Source: Ustulina deusta
Taxonomy: Eukaryota > Ascomycota > Sordariomycetes > Xylariales > Xylariaceae
Assembly (NCBI GenBank): GCA_023159155.1
Contig: JAJNNX010000046.1
Location: 310,001 to 374,000 of the forward strand
DNA: 64,000 nt
Reading direction: 5' to 3'
In this document: positions 21,985 to 32,929 of the stretch, in pieces
Position numbering within the stretch: the first letter of the stretch is position 1
Layout: each line of letters opens with the position of its first letter
Program-made: the position numbers and the translations under genes
Notes under the pieces: generated by a model
Told to the model about the DNA's origin: nothing
What the model saw: only the letters and a program-made list of their open reading frames with translations
The model's database searches: none

Positions 21985-22218
21985 GCCCTGTGCCGCGCTG
22001 AGGTGCCTCTGGGTTAGGTGGGTAGGTAGGTAGGTACATATCCACCACCCACTAACTAGATAGTGGGCGACCGGATCTAGTTGCTCGCTCACTCAGTGCT
22101 ATGACCTTTGTACCTTTTTACTATGTTGGTCCGCAGCTGGGACTATGAAGGAAAAGAAGAGAAAAAGGTGTCCATCTAGGGCTGGGGTAGCCGCATTCAC
22201 TAAACACGACTATTTGGG
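21985..22218. repeat. Two adjacent dispersed repeats
   Basis: Bases 21985-22045 (gtgccgcgctgaggtgcc, then GGTTAGGTGGGTAGGTAGG) recur at 36773-36820. Bases 22055-22218, starting actagatagtgggcgacc and including gcagctgggactatgaagg and atctagggctgg, recur in the same orientation at 27474-27655. Both look like non-coding transposon remnants. The motif gtgagcgacc with its approximate inverse ggttgatcgctcac near the start may be part of a terminal repeat. Confidence 0.6.
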
Positions 22219-22631
22219 GGGGAGGGACAGTGAAGATTAGAAACAGCGACACTGACTAAATACAAGATGGATGATGAGTGATCTGTAAATGCAAGATGGG
22301 CAAACGCACCAATCCCATTGTCTACGATCCTGCCTAGTTTGGAGGGGCTTGGCACAGTTCCTTTCAAGACGGGCACACTGCCAGTCCCATCGCCTTCAGG
22401 GAGGAGCGCTCTGGTTCGACAGGTCTGGCCCTCCTTTGCCGCAATAGTGGTCGTTATTCTTGGCTTGTCATATCTCTAGCTAGTGTTTCGCATCTTACAT
22501 GGAATCTCGTGTTGACTTAAAGAGCCAGACTTTTCCAGGGAAGAATACTCAGGTACCAAGCCCTACCTAAATCGCCCTTTCTATGCGGTGCTTACAACTC
22601 AGTCATCTTCTATTTCACAATCATAACCAAT

Positions 22632-22851
22632 ATGGAGAGCTGCGATGTCTGTCAAGGCTTAGGCTATGTGGGCCCGAAGAAGGATGTAAAATGTACTGTA
22701 TGTGACGCCAGTTAGCGTTAACGTAAGAGAGCAGATTACCTTGTTTCAGACAACAATTAACAAATTCATAGAATACAAGCTCTTGGAGCATCGAAAAAAA
22801 GTCCTCATATCGTACCCTGAAAGACTCAACCCCAATGAGATTGCAGGGTGA
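22632..22851 (+). CDS. Possible 52-residue zinc-binding peptide (DnaJ-type cysteine motif)
   Basis: ATG at 22632 opens MESCDVCQGLGYVG then KCTVCDA: one C-x2-C-x-G-x-G and a second C-x2-C, as in half of a DnaJ-type zinc finger. Exons 22632-22710 and 22772-22851 can be joined over a 61-nt intron (GTTAGC donor, ATTAAC branch site, TTCATAG acceptor), giving 53 codons with closed phase. The donor is weak. Without splicing the frame stops after 27 residues. Function unknown; it could also be a relic. Confidence 0.35.
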
Positions 22852-23487
22852 ATCTATGGAAACTTACTGGAACGCTTTTCGGGATAATGAGAGTTTGTGG
22901 AAGGTTATTGAGTTTTTATGACAAGCTGTTCAAGATCTGTCTCATTCCTTTCCGGAGACCTGTTAAGGTATTAGAGGATGCAATCAACAAGATTCGTGTA
23001 ATCTAGAGAAGCCTCGGCACACTCTAATTTGTACCGAGATACTACGCAGTCTCGAGGTATAACTCCATCTTCCTCCAGCTTCCCAACCGATGCATGTATT
23101 GCTCGAGCCACGTCGCGTCGGTCCCCATGCTCCATCTGAGCTAAGAGACTGAGCGACTTACTTACTGACCTATAGGCACCTGAGCGCGGCACGGGCCGCA
23201 ATCAGAGCTTCAACGCTCTACTTACCCCACTAACCCTACCGACCCTACCGACACCTACCTATCGATCGGATAAGGATCTGTAGCCACGCCGCTTCAAGGT
23301 CTTCTCGTGGTTCTGTTCTGCATCTTCATCTTTAATACGTCAAACTGCCATTCCGCTACTGCCACTGCGATTTCACAAGCACGGATACTATTTTCCGTCA
23401 CTGCTGCGGTCAAGTTCTACTACGTTGCCTCCGCCTCTCCTCCCTCCTCAGCCACACATTCGGTAGCTGCCTGTCCGACTTTTTGAA
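22852..23487. other. Intergenic upstream of the 23.5-kb locus
   Basis: No gene is supported. A 76-codon minus-strand ORF (22971-23201) lacks any recognised motif. The segment from 23220 is CT-rich with CTACCGACCCTACCGACACC-like runs, typical of fungal promoters. Confidence 0.4.
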
Positions 23488-24510
23488 ATGAAAGAAATCT
23501 TTCACTTCATCGCCCCCCCGAGCCGACATGGCCTTGCCGCAAAGAGGTACACTACGAGAAATGCTTTTTGGTGGCACAGCCAGCCAACTCGTGCCCCTCT
23601 TGGCCGTCCCTGTTCGACCGCAGCGTCCTCCACCTACTTTGCAAGCACAGCAGGGTCGTCAGAGTAATAATGCTCTCTCCTTTTCCAACCTTCCCACCGA
23701 AATTCATTGCCTCGTCTTCGACTATATCGAATGCATTGAAGACGTTATTTGCCTTGGTCTCGCAAACGAATATTTCTGGACCCTAGCCCAACCTCATCTT
23801 GATGATTATTATATGTCATTCCTGGGTACTTGGTCGGGAAAGAATATTGTCTGCGTTGGAGACGAGGTTAGACCCGACGATTATCCCGCCCATCTCTTTT
23901 CCGCCGAAGAGCTGGATACCTTACGTCCGCTGAGGAACAACGTGCTGCGTGGTGATCCAAAGTGGCCATACATGCAATGTAATACCCCATTTGCGCTTTC
24001 TCATTTTGCCGACCCAAGCGTTTCCGACATACAAGATTTCGTCGATCCTAGGACTGAAGCATGGCGTCTACTCTGGCATTGCAAGTCTCTAGGCAAAGGG
24101 AAAGACCCAGCATTTGCAGCAAGAGGCCATCGGATCATCCCAGGAGCCTCCACCTACTTCCCTGAAGATCAGCCGTGGATCCTTCGAAATCTGACAACCA
24201 AGGAATTTGTCCGGCCGGAACCCATCGCCATTAAACCGGAATACATCCATGGTACCCATATTCTGGTTGTAGGCTTTGGCGAAGTGGTATTACGTTACGC
24301 ACCTGCTGGTCAAGCGCCCCGTCCAACGTGCGCATCAACAATACAGTTGGTCCACCCAGAGGTGTGTGGGCAGGGCACCGCTTTGATATTACCACGCTAG
24401 CAAGACACGAGGGTGACATGGATAGCGCTGGATGGACCGACCGTGCAAAAGAGCAGGGGTGGACTCTCTCGAGCTGGAAAGCAGAACACTGCCAAATAAG
24501 CGTGATTTAG
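23488..24510 (+). pseudogene. F-box-like family gene with two frameshifts (paralogue of the 33.7-kb gene)
   Basis: The probable ATG at 23488 starts MKEIFHFIAP, matching MGQSFQLVAP of the intact paralogue at 33721-34863. After a run of seven Cs (23513-23519; six would keep frame) the reading frame shifts to RADMALPQRGTLREMLFGG, which again matches the paralogue. The body carries LLAVPVRPQR, an F-box-like LPTEIHCLVFDYIE, GKNIVCVGDEV, YFPEDQPWILRNLTTKEFV and GFGEVV. A second 1-nt shift near 24300 moves the reading frame to CWSS and then GVWAGHRFDITTL, again paralogue-like. Both breaks are single-base. One is in a homopolymer, so sequencing error is possible; the other is not. The F-box-like helix suggests a ubiquitin-ligase adaptor, but the family is otherwise uncharacterised. 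Confidence 0.75.
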
Positions 24511-24615
24511 TTCAGGTCATTCCTATCAATTGATCGTATTCATTATATTTACTATAAAAAATCCCCTTATAGAAAATGAAACTGAATCTATATAGCTCGC
24601 CACGGATTGCCAAAT

Positions 24616-25527
24616 CTAATTGTATCCCTGAGGCTTCCTACCAAAAGGAAATCCCAAAATTGGTTGAGAGGAATCGGCCATTGGCTGAGGTGAGACAGGG
24701 CGTCGTTTCGTCACTTGGCCAAGTAGATCCCACGCAAAGTCTGGCACATCTTCCAATAATGTTGCCCAGCCTTCCAACGCAGACACATCTCTGGCTACAC
24801 AAACTGCGAAACTCGCTACCACTTGTCGTGGCTGGCCATGGCCGGGCGTGTCCATAAGCGAGGTAATAGTATACCTGTCCGCGATGATGTACATCTGGAC
24901 GTCACCAATGAGGTGCTCTACTGATTCGGCCGCGTGGTTTTGAGCGAGGTCTGTACCGGTGCCCGCAGAGCCACAATATTGGGAAGTACTGTGTCATTTG
25001 GGATGGGCAGCAGCCGCAGGTGGGGTTTCCCCTGTCATTTACTTTTGGTCCATGATAAGTGGCAACAACCATGCCACGCCGGTTTTGAGCGCTAGTATTG
25101 TAGGATATAAGAGAGTATGGCAGGGTAAAGGTATCGTCCGTGTATCTCTTGGGAGGCTCCGATGTGTCCTTGCCTAGTTTGGTGGGCAGGTTGCAGGTAT
25201 AATCCCCCGTGTAGGCAAACTCAGCAAACTGCTCAAACACCGTGGGATCAAAATCTTCCCAGACAATGCAACTCTGCGACGACTCTGCTATGTTGTTGCG
25301 GACGATATCATTAAGCGACTGTGATAATTGGGAGAGGAAGCCGGAATTGAGGTAAAACTCCTCTCTTTCTTTGCCGATGATAAACCGAATAGGCTTCGAC
25401 CTAAGCCTGAAGATGTTGCGTTAGCATGAGTGAATTTGGTGACGACTCGAAACCCTTACTGCCTGAACTTCCGGGACTGCTTGGAAGGGTCGAAAACTTC
25501 GGGGACTGTTTCAGACGACGTTGACAT
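24616..25527 (-). pseudogene. BTB/POZ-domain gene, probably frameshifted
   Basis: ATG at 25527 starts MSTSSETVPEVFDPS. A 53-nt intron (25407-25459, GTAAGG, TGCTAAC, CTTCAG) leads to a BTB/POZ core: RFIIGKEREEFYLNSGFLS, then VWEDFDPTVFEQFAEFAYTG. This is the usual fungal pattern, where BTB proteins bridge cullin-3 and a substrate or dimerise. After a Cys-rich linker (CGCCPSQ) the frame ends at 24902. The next frame continues the family's helical part: DLAQNHAAESVEHLIG, MYIIADRYTITSLMDT and FAVCVARDVSAL. A single-base shift near 24965 or an unseen intron separates the two. The C-terminal tail ends at 24616. BTB identity is secure; whether the gene works is not. Confidence 0.7.
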
Positions 25528-26581
25528 TCTTGATTGACTGGTATGGTAGGAAGGGGGACTTGTGATGTGCAGGATGGAAGGAGAGGGTGTACTATCTTGC
25601 ACTCGGAGCCCGAACATTCAAATGCCCGGTAATAGCTGCTTTATATAGGCCGGTGCAGACCGGCTTCTTAGCGGCGGCGGCGCGCCGTTTCTCTCGGTGC
25701 CGGAGGAATTGTCATCAAGCGCCCGAGCCATCCCATTTGAAGCATCGAGATAGGCATTTCTCCGAGGTGCGGGTGGAGGTGTAGCCGGTGGGTGCAGAAC
25801 ACAAACAACCAATGCCAGCGTGGTCCGGGTCTTAGCCGCCGTTCGTCACACGGCGGGGATCGAAGACGGGCAAATTGTCATGGAAGCATTTTGACTTTCA
25901 GGTTTTGGGTGCCGAGGAAAAGGTGGGCCAGAATAGTCGGAAGCTCTGGTGGTTTTCCGCCTTTGGGTCGCAAGCGATCCCGCATAATCATCAATATGGG
26001 CCGAGTGGGCCACAGATTAGCCGCCGTTCTATTCCTAAAGCACGCAAAGAGCGGAAAACGCTGAGATCTTGCAAGGGTCTAAAACAAAAAAATAAAATAC
26101 CCTCATAGGTGTAGAACCAGAGAAAAGTGGCAAAACATCTAACTTTCTCGCTCCTATTTCCTTAGCGGTATATGGAAATCATGAAAAGTTTTTTAAGTCT
26201 ACTAAGCTAGGCACATTAGCAAGGAAAGTCCTAAAAGAACTAATATACAGGAAAGACATAAAATTTTGTTATTTTTCTAAAGATAGGTAAGCTTTAATTA
26301 TTAGATCGTTGCCCACTCCATCTTAGCAAGTTCCTCGAGCGGCTTACGCCCCGACGATATCTCCTTTATTACGTCAGATGCAGCTTCAAGCCTCATATAA
26401 GGTTGTTTTATCTTCGCTGTTACCGTTTTCAGGTATTCTATAGTTATAGAGGAATCGGTACTATAGAGAGTATATTGGCGAAAGGGCTCCCTGTGTAGTT
26501 ATATAGAGTTTCGCACATGATCTGGTTCGCTCTAGGGGGCAAGATGACTAGTAACAATGGATGGTCCGTGCATAAAATGCT
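25528..26581. other. Intergenic, no gene recognised
   Basis: GC-rich from 25600 to 26050 (gcggcggcgg stretch near 25670), then AT-rich. Overlapping short ORFs occur on both strands without motifs. Minus-strand bases 26323-26385 read ASDVIKEISSGRKPLEELAK, a short protein-like relic not linked to a gene. Confidence 0.4.
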
Positions 26582-27043
26582 CTAATGGCGCCCCTGTGCA
26601 ATATGTTTTGCGAGCTGCAACTTCGCAGTTTTTTGATTGGATACACTAGCTAAGGACTTAAGGCAAATGTTCCTGACTATAGAAGCATCCCCTTGACCTT
26701 GTCCAGAACTAATTCGACCTAATGAACGTTCTTCCTTTACCCTTTCCTCCAGGACTTCTATAAGCTTTATAAAAGTATAGCAAGCTAACCTCCTAGCAAT
26801 CGGATCCTTCTCTTTATGGATTAAATTCTGCACTTCGCAAAGCATTGTGAGGACCTGGTCATCTCTAGGTGCCGTATCGGGTGAAATTCGGATCTTCCTA
26901 TACAGCGCTAGCTAGGGGTGAACGATGGTTTGGGATCATTGAGTCAAGAGGCGATTGGCATCTTCTACGCCGAGACGCCTAGCAAGCTGAGCAATGTTCG
27001 GTAGTTTCCAAGGTCGGGTCTTTCGATCTTTCTTAGCAGGCAT
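26582..27043 (-). pseudogene. Hypothetical gene with two nonsense mutations
   Basis: From ATG at 27043 the frame reads MPAKKDRKTRPWKLPNIAQL, then ARRLGVEDANRLLTQ, and meets TGA (26936-26938). Eight codons on it meets TAG (26912-26914), then runs on without interruption for 110 codons (IRISPDTAPRDD, NLIHKEKDPIARRLACYTF, KLIEVLEERVKEER) to 26582. CGA-to-TGA and CAG-to-TAG changes would explain both stops; such C-to-T changes are what RIP or CpG decay produce. The protein is basic and helical. I recognise no family. Downstream lies AT-rich decayed sequence. Confidence 0.55.
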
Positions 27044-27473
27044 CTTGGAAATTCGAATTTGCAGACTCCTATTAGGTTGCGTGCTGTACTTAATCTGGGT
27101 GCTCGGGAATTTATATTCCGAGGCTTCGCTACTTTTACCGAGTATCTTTTTTCGAGAACTGGGAAAACATGATGTATCACCATACCCGCGTTTACTTCCA
27201 TTTTAAAGCGCCTAGAAACCCTATATGACCAGTTGTAAGTGCGTTATTCGTATAAAAACGAAAACCACAAAACTAAGTAGAATTTGCATCATTAGCGCTT
27301 AAACCCTGGAACTTCGATCCCGAACCCCCGAAGAAGGCATAAAGAACGGCGCCGAAGATTGCTCCGTAGCAGACCTACTACCCACTTTGTTACAGTATCC
27401 CCTACCCCTACAAGCCATTCGACACGCGCTACTCTTCCTCAGCGCTCCCCATAACAAACACGAGCGCGTGTGG

Positions 27474-27655
27474 ACTAGATAGTGAGCGACCGAAACTGGT
27501 TGATCGCTCACTGCTATAGCCTTTGTAGCTTTTTACTTGAATTATCTCATGTCTTCTAATATTGGTGCGCAGCTGGGACTACGAAGGAAAAGAAGAGAAA
27601 AAAGGTGTTCATCTAGGGCTGGGGGTAGCCGCACTTACTAAACACAATTAGTTAG
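27474..27655. repeat. Second copy of the 22.06-kb dispersed repeat
   Basis: Starts actagatagtgagcgacc and contains gcagctgggactacgaagg, gaaaagaagagaaaaaag and atctagggctggg, collinear with 22055-22218 but with a longer central spacer. Non-coding. The flanks differ, so the copies are a dispersed element rather than a segmental duplication. Confidence 0.7.
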
Positions 27656-28406
27656 GGGAGCACTATTTATTGCAATGATTCATAGAGGTAAGCGGCAAGT
27701 AGAATATAGAATACTCGAAATTGATGATGAGTGATTGTTTATGCTCTCATCTCATTAATGCACTCCTAAGCCCTTATGCGCTCTACATGGACCAGGGTCA
27801 TCTAGCCACGCGGGTTCAAGGCGCTAGTTTAGGGGAAATGGATATTGCATACTTTACATTCTAGCTATATCTTTTAAATTGACCCACAGTACCAAGACCA
27901 TCTGCTAAATCAACCTCTCCATCCGCCAAACTCTAGATAGACTCGGCGCTTTAGTATCCATCTACAGTGGACTCTTGCATAAAACTGCCTAGATGCTCAC
28001 GTGTACTAAGATGCAAAGGAAAGCAGCATGTAGGATATGGGCATAAGCTAATGGCGTAGACGTGTACTCCACCGTTGCCCAGGCCGCCCTAATCAACCCG
28101 GGAGAGCTACTCTAGTCTAGTGAGTTTATTGCTTGGGCACAGTACGTACGGAGTAGTGGGACCTTTCGTGTTATCGCATCCAACGCAATGTGACCAGCTC
28201 ACTGTGTGCCTCACATTATGAATCAACTATTTACTTTCATTTCATGATTTTGCGCACGTTATGAAGTACATTTTGTGGGCTACACACTGTCTACTGCATA
28301 CACCTTGTGAGTTACATCCGGTGTACGATACATGGTGACTTGCACAGCCTGGGCTACATTTATGGACAATTTACATATCATGCTTTACGCCTAGTGGATA
28401 TTACAC

Positions 28407-28518
28407 ACTATGCTTTACATACTATGCTTTACACACTATGCTTTACACACTATGCTTTACACACTATGCTTTACACACTATGCTCTACACACTATGCTTT
28501 ACACACTATGCTTTACAC
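28407..28518. repeat. 14-bp minisatellite, eight copies
   Basis: The unit actatgctttacac repeats head to tail eight times. The first unit differs at its last bases and the sixth has ctctac in place of ctttac. The flanks (28300-28630) carry degenerate relatives (acacaccgttagctgcacatggtg), so the array is the conserved core of a larger decayed tandem region. Frames crossing it are repetitive and not genes. The rest of 27656-28406 holds no gene that I can see. Confidence 0.95.
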
Positions 28519-28708
28519 ATGGTGATTGTCTTACACACCGTTAGCTGCACATGGTGTTGCACACGCGATCTAATACTGGTAGCAATGTATCGTGTGCTGC
28601 ACACTGTGATAAAATACACATTGTCCACTATTTAGTGTGATATGCACACAGTGACTAGATATAGTGCAGCTTGTACCCCGTGGGCCAATAGAAGGTCTAG
28701 GTGCTGGA

Positions 28709-29452
28709 CTACAGAGACAGTAGTGGCTGTAACTCGGACTGGACTTTCCTTTGAGTCGCAGCCGCGTCCCAATGCTTGTGGAGACCTGCTTGGTGCACGG
28801 CTGAGTCGAGCACTCGACATGCCGACAGGATTGGTTCAGGAGTGCCCACCTCGATTTGGTGAACAAGCAAGGGCAGGACTCTATCGCCAGTGGTTTTGAA
28901 ATTTTTACTGCGGAGGCTGTGTGAGTAGATAGAGCCCACACTAGTGTACTGGACGGTTACTTACACTATAGACTCGGCCGAGTCAGAATAGGCCATCAAG
29001 AAGAAGACGGAGGGCTGCGCCAAGTAATTCCAGCGCTTCACCTTTCGCCTGAGTTCTAGCACTTCAGAGTTTTTGATATCGATATCGGCATCTTTCAGTG
29101 CAGCAATAAACTTATTGATGGCGATGGTCACGTTATGGGACTTTCCGTGCAATCCCCTCTTCCGCTCAGCTGCGATCAACGCTTCCACTGCGTTAAAGGC
29201 CCGATGTAATTGGATACACGCAAACCTTAAGACGACGGTCGTACCCTGTCGCTGAGTGACTATGCCGTACAGTTCCCTAAATATGTTCGCTACTTGGATG
29301 TCCGAACTGGAAATGTTGGCAGGTATTGTGGTCCGCATGAGCAGTTGAATATATTCCTCGAAGCACCGAGCGCACCCATCTGCGATAAACCTTGCACTGT
29401 CTTCATGGGATCGTTGGAGAGATCGCCACCTCTGATTAGGAACGTTCGCCAT
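28709..29452 (-). CDS. Hypothetical protein, two exons
   Basis: Exons 29452-28965 and 28916-28709 join over a 48-nt intron (GTAAGT donor, CTCACACAG acceptor) to give 231 residues with closed phase. The chosen ATG (MANVPNQRW) has a strong context (A at -3, G at +4). An in-frame ATG 42 bases upstream is weaker. The first exon is helical (FIADGCARCFEEYIQLLMR, HRAFNAVEALIAAERKRG, INKFIAALKDADIDIKNS), and the second continues NFKTTGDRVLPLLVHQIEVG. I recognise no domain. Length, codon use and exact splice signals support a real gene; the function is unknown. Confidence 0.6.
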
Positions 29453-30497
29453 GTTTGTAATGCTTTTTTTTTGCTTGTGGTGTAGCCGTCGCATTAGGTG
29501 GAAGGCGAGGTGCGAATTTATACATCATCTTCTCTTTTACAAGCGCTGGCTCAAAGTCGATTGCATCTACATTTCAATTTCTAGAGTCATTTTTCTAAAT
29601 TTGTCAAGCCTCGCGCGTAACAGCTCAAGGATATAAAATAAAACACTTGTAGAATAGTTGATATTCACGCAGATATGACCTTACCTAATACCTACCCTAC
29701 CGGTTTCTAATGCTGTCCATGTCGATCAGCGGCTAAGCCCAGAAACAACATTCCGTGTTCCGCAACGGGCGGCTACACCAGGCAGGCAGCCCGATGCCTA
29801 AATTAAGATGACCCGGGCGCTTGACGACGAACTACCAACGCCGAGCCTGACAGGGCTACGGCACTCAACCGCCGCCCCCCCCCCCCCCCCCCAAACGCAC
29901 GCGCTCTCGTGCAAATAGTCCAGCGTAAGAGTCGAAGGATTATATTTAGTGTTTTAAGTAGACGTACGTAACGTAAAGACAAACAAGTAGAGACGGGTGG
30001 ATAACTACTAGGAAGGGCTGAAAGCAGTGCAGCTTCCGCCCTAGCCAGCGGAGTCGTCCAAACTATGTCATCTGGTTGTTCAATTATGATACCGGCATGC
30101 ACCGAGCAAATGTGCTGTATGTCGGCGTTGAACGGAACCGTGTGACGTGATTCCTTTAACGCCGGCATCCCCCGTCGGCTTAGACCGACTTTCTTATGCC
30201 CGCGACAGCCCCGGCCATTGGCTCCTTCCTTAGTTTAGATTGCGACAACGGGCGAAGCATTTACTCACTAGCAAATGAAATTAGGCCTGTAACCGCCTGA
30301 TATTATTCCCGGAGTCACGATGGAGGTCTGCTCCGGCAAGGTGGGGACAGTACATCGGCTCCGGCGGCGCTCACGCATAATGTTGCTGCTGCCGGGCGTG
30401 ACCTACTACTCTCCGTCCTCGTTGCCGGCCTATATATAGCCACCATGTGGAAAGATTCTTAATCCTCTATTTCCACAGACCTTACATTTGAGCCAAC
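29453..30497. other. Intergenic, with C18 homopolymer
   Basis: No gene is supported. A 121-codon minus-strand ORF (29803-30168) depends on reading Gly repeats through a C18 run (29875-29892) and is rejected. A TATATATAG box at about 30432 and a CACA-rich leader precede the F-box gene at 30498. Confidence 0.5.
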
Positions 30498-31745
30498 ATG
30501 TTACTGACTCTACCGGATGAAATTCTCTTGAAGATATTAAGATGCGTCCAGCGTCTGCCCCACTTTCTAGAATGTACCACGAAACGCGATGTTCTCTCTT
30601 GTCGACTTGTTTGCAGAAGGCTGTCTCGCATCGGAGAAGACATCGTTTTTGAAGATATCATCTTAGCTCCAAGCCGTAGTGGCTTTCAACCAGTGCTCGG
30701 CCTTTCAAATTCCTCTCTTCGCCACAAAGTTAAAAAGCTGCGATGCTTTTTCGAGATTTTTGATCCACAGTTGACTACGTCTATAGATCTCTTCACAGCA
30801 GAGATCGAGCGGCGAAACACTCAACAATTTTGCTCAGTCGAGATATTGGATGAGGACGTGCGGCAGGATTTTGAGGCATATCAAGAAGGCTTCCATTGGC
30901 AGACTCTTCTTGAGCAAAGCGTGTTAGATACACCTGTTTTTGGCCGCGCGTTAAATCGACTGGAGAATCTTAGTAGTATCAGTCTGTCGCAGATTTATAC
31001 TCACAGTATACACAATGAGCCAGACATTGGCGAAGATAATCCGTCAGATGTCATACAATCCCCTGCGGGCCATATGATTTTCGAGGCCCTGGTCGACGCG
31101 CTTGTACAATGTGGAAGGCATATCGAAGACCTCACACTCGGATATCTCGACGAAGACCGTTTCCCAAGCACAGATGATTCTGGCCTCGTTGGTATAATAC
31201 AAAGACTCAATCCAGAATCATATCCAAAATATCGACAAGCTTTTGGGAAGCTGAAACGCTTGACCATCGTATTGCCATGGACAATGGGCGAATATGAAGA
31301 GCTGAACTATTCTGGCTTGTCGGCTCTTATACGTTCCGCACCAGCACTCGAATGCTTATGCCTGACTTCTGAGTGTTTGAGCCTGGACTTTCTTCCAGTC
31401 GACTTCTTGCTGTCTATTCGTGCACCAAACCTTTCTACTCTCGTCTTGCATAATGCTATGTTTCAAGAGCCAACGGACCTACTGGTCCTTCTTCAGATGC
31501 ATGCAGCAACCTTACGCGTTCTCGATCTGTCTGATATTATCCTGGAAAGAGACTCCTGGCAAACGGTACTTTTCAAGACACGGAGTTTCTTGCGCCTCCA
31601 GTCGTGCACCATACGCGACCTCTTTGTCGGAAATGATGGAACTGGCGAGGCAATTTGTCCACCAGAGGAATTGTGCCAATTTTATCAAGCCGTCGAGGAT
31701 TTTGTATGCAGAAAGAGTGACGAAAATCCGTTTCAGTTGCTCTAG
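30498..31745 (+). CDS. F-box protein with leucine-rich C-terminal region
   Basis: The 415-residue ORF is intronless. Residues 3-50 form a clear F-box (TLPDEILLKILRCVQRL, then SCRLVCRRLSRIGEDIVFED), the Skp1-binding module of SCF ubiquitin ligases. The remainder has spaced leucine-rich strands (VEILDEDV, LENLSSISLSQIYTHS, HIEDLTLGYLDED, LKRLTIVLP, LECLCLTSECLSLDFL, LSTLVLHNAMF, LRVLDLSDII), as in LRR-type F-box proteins that hold substrates. A TATA-like box lies about 65 bases upstream of the ATG, and no better start exists. The gene appears intact. The substrate is unknown. Confidence 0.85.
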   Translation: MLLTLPDEILLKILRCVQRLPHFLECTTKRDVLSCRLVCRRLSRIGEDIVFEDIILAPSRSGFQPVLGLSNSSLRHKVKKLRCFFEIFDPQLTTSIDLFTAEIERRNTQQFCSVEILDEDVRQDFEAYQEGFHWQTLLEQSVLDTPVFGRALNRLENLSSISLSQIYTHSIHNEPDIGEDNPSDVIQSPAGHMIFEALVDALVQCGRHIEDLTLGYLDEDRFPSTDDSGLVGIIQRLNPESYPKYRQAFGKLKRLTIVLPWTMGEYEELNYSGLSALIRSAPALECLCLTSECLSLDFLPVDFLLSIRAPNLSTLVLHNAMFQEPTDLLVLLQMHAATLRVLDLSDIILERDSWQTVLFKTRSFLRLQSCTIRDLFVGNDGTGEAICPPEELCQFYQAVEDFVCRKSDENPFQLL

Positions 31746-32568
31746 GCGCCAATGCCACATAGCGACATGTGCCTTGGTTCTCAAAACTTTTTATCTTGAG
31801 CATTTGCCTTTGAGATCTGCATCCGCCATCCCCTAAGCCAGCCGATTAAGGTAGTGACGCTGCACCCCTGTGGCCATTTGCGCTGCAGGTTTGTTGATGC
31901 TGTAGCGGGTTTTGCACCTGTGCGCCGAGAACTGCCGGCGCCAAGTCTTGGGTGCGGAATGTAAGAGGAACACGGGAACGACAGACGAGCAAGTTGAGCA
32001 GTCGACACAGGAGTAAAGGAAGGACTGTCTATATAATGATGAGCATTTCCTATGTAATTAGTCTGTCCTTACTTTACTATTCAATCTAAGTCTATACCAA
32101 GTTCTTGGAATAGAGGCAGTAACTTGCCTAACGACTGTTAGTAATAATTGCACAGTTCATACTCAGATTCACCACGTTAGAACAATAATCGAGGCCTCTT
32201 GCCTTGCGAATCTCAGCTTAGTAGGTCATATCCGCAGCTTAGTACTGAATCTTCCATATCCTTGCAAGGATAAGACAAATAACTGGCCCGTAGTTATAGT
32301 CAAAGCTGTACCACTTCCGGGTTACTGCATTGTGATAAATGCAGCTAAAATGTCTAGTACGAGTGATTTATTACACTTCCCCCCTACCCACCCTTCCTCC
32401 GTCTTGTCCCGGATCAGGTGCCATACACCGTCAGCCTTAGCGACTCTTGAGGCCGGGAGGTTTGTAGGAACTATCTAGCCAAGATTAGGCTTCGCGGAAA
32501 CTGCCACGTAAACATGCGACCCGGGCTATAGAATTAAAAATAAAGTGAAGTCTCTGTCCTGCCTTGGT
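31746..32568. other. Intergenic, no gene recognised
   Basis: Short ORFs are antisense shadows or lack motifs. The sequence becomes repeat-like toward the helicase relic at 32569. Confidence 0.4.
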
Positions 32569-32825
32569 GAGCAGGACTCAAATTCACTTAGCTCTGGCAT
32601 GGGCCATGTCGATTCACAAAAATTAAAGTCTCACGTTCAGCCATGTCATTGTTGATCTAACGCACGCCTGGAGAGAAGGACAGGTCTACGTCGCGCTATC
32701 TAGAGCGAGGAGCTTATCTAGCCTCAAGATCGAGGGGGGTCCAAAGGGACTACGGGTTGGCAAGAGGCGGGAACGCCGAAGTGAGAGAATCCCAAAGGAA
32801 TAAGTTTGGCACATGCGTCTAGAAA
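32569..32825 (+). pseudogene. Relic of the PIF1 helicase 3' end
   Basis: The segment matches the last 75 codons of the helicase at 13.2 kb, in opposite orientation: LALAWAMSIHK-like sequence, then HVIVDLTHAWREGQ, VYVALSRARSLSSLKIEG and PKGLRVGK. A TAA interrupts the conserved KSQS region (CAA in the intact copy, hence C to T), and the reading frame drifts near the end. It has no upstream helicase motifs and is not expressed as a helicase. Confidence 0.85.
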
Positions 32826-32929
32826 ATCGTGTATATGCTCACTGCTAGGCCATTGCAGTATAACGTTAAGGGGAGAGGTATGGAGGCCGACCGTGTGGTT
32901 CTAGTAGGCCTTCTTCTCAATCTCCCCTA

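Noticed and set aside
28407..28518. CRISPR-like array
   Set aside because: Units are contiguous 14-mers with no spacers, and the genome is eukaryotic.
28307..28635. ORFs of 65-72 codons over the minisatellite
   Set aside because: They only translate the 14-bp repeat in successive frames and have no independent support.
29803..30168. 121-codon minus-strand ORF
   Set aside because: It depends on a Gly run encoded by the C18 homopolymer and has no domain or splice support.
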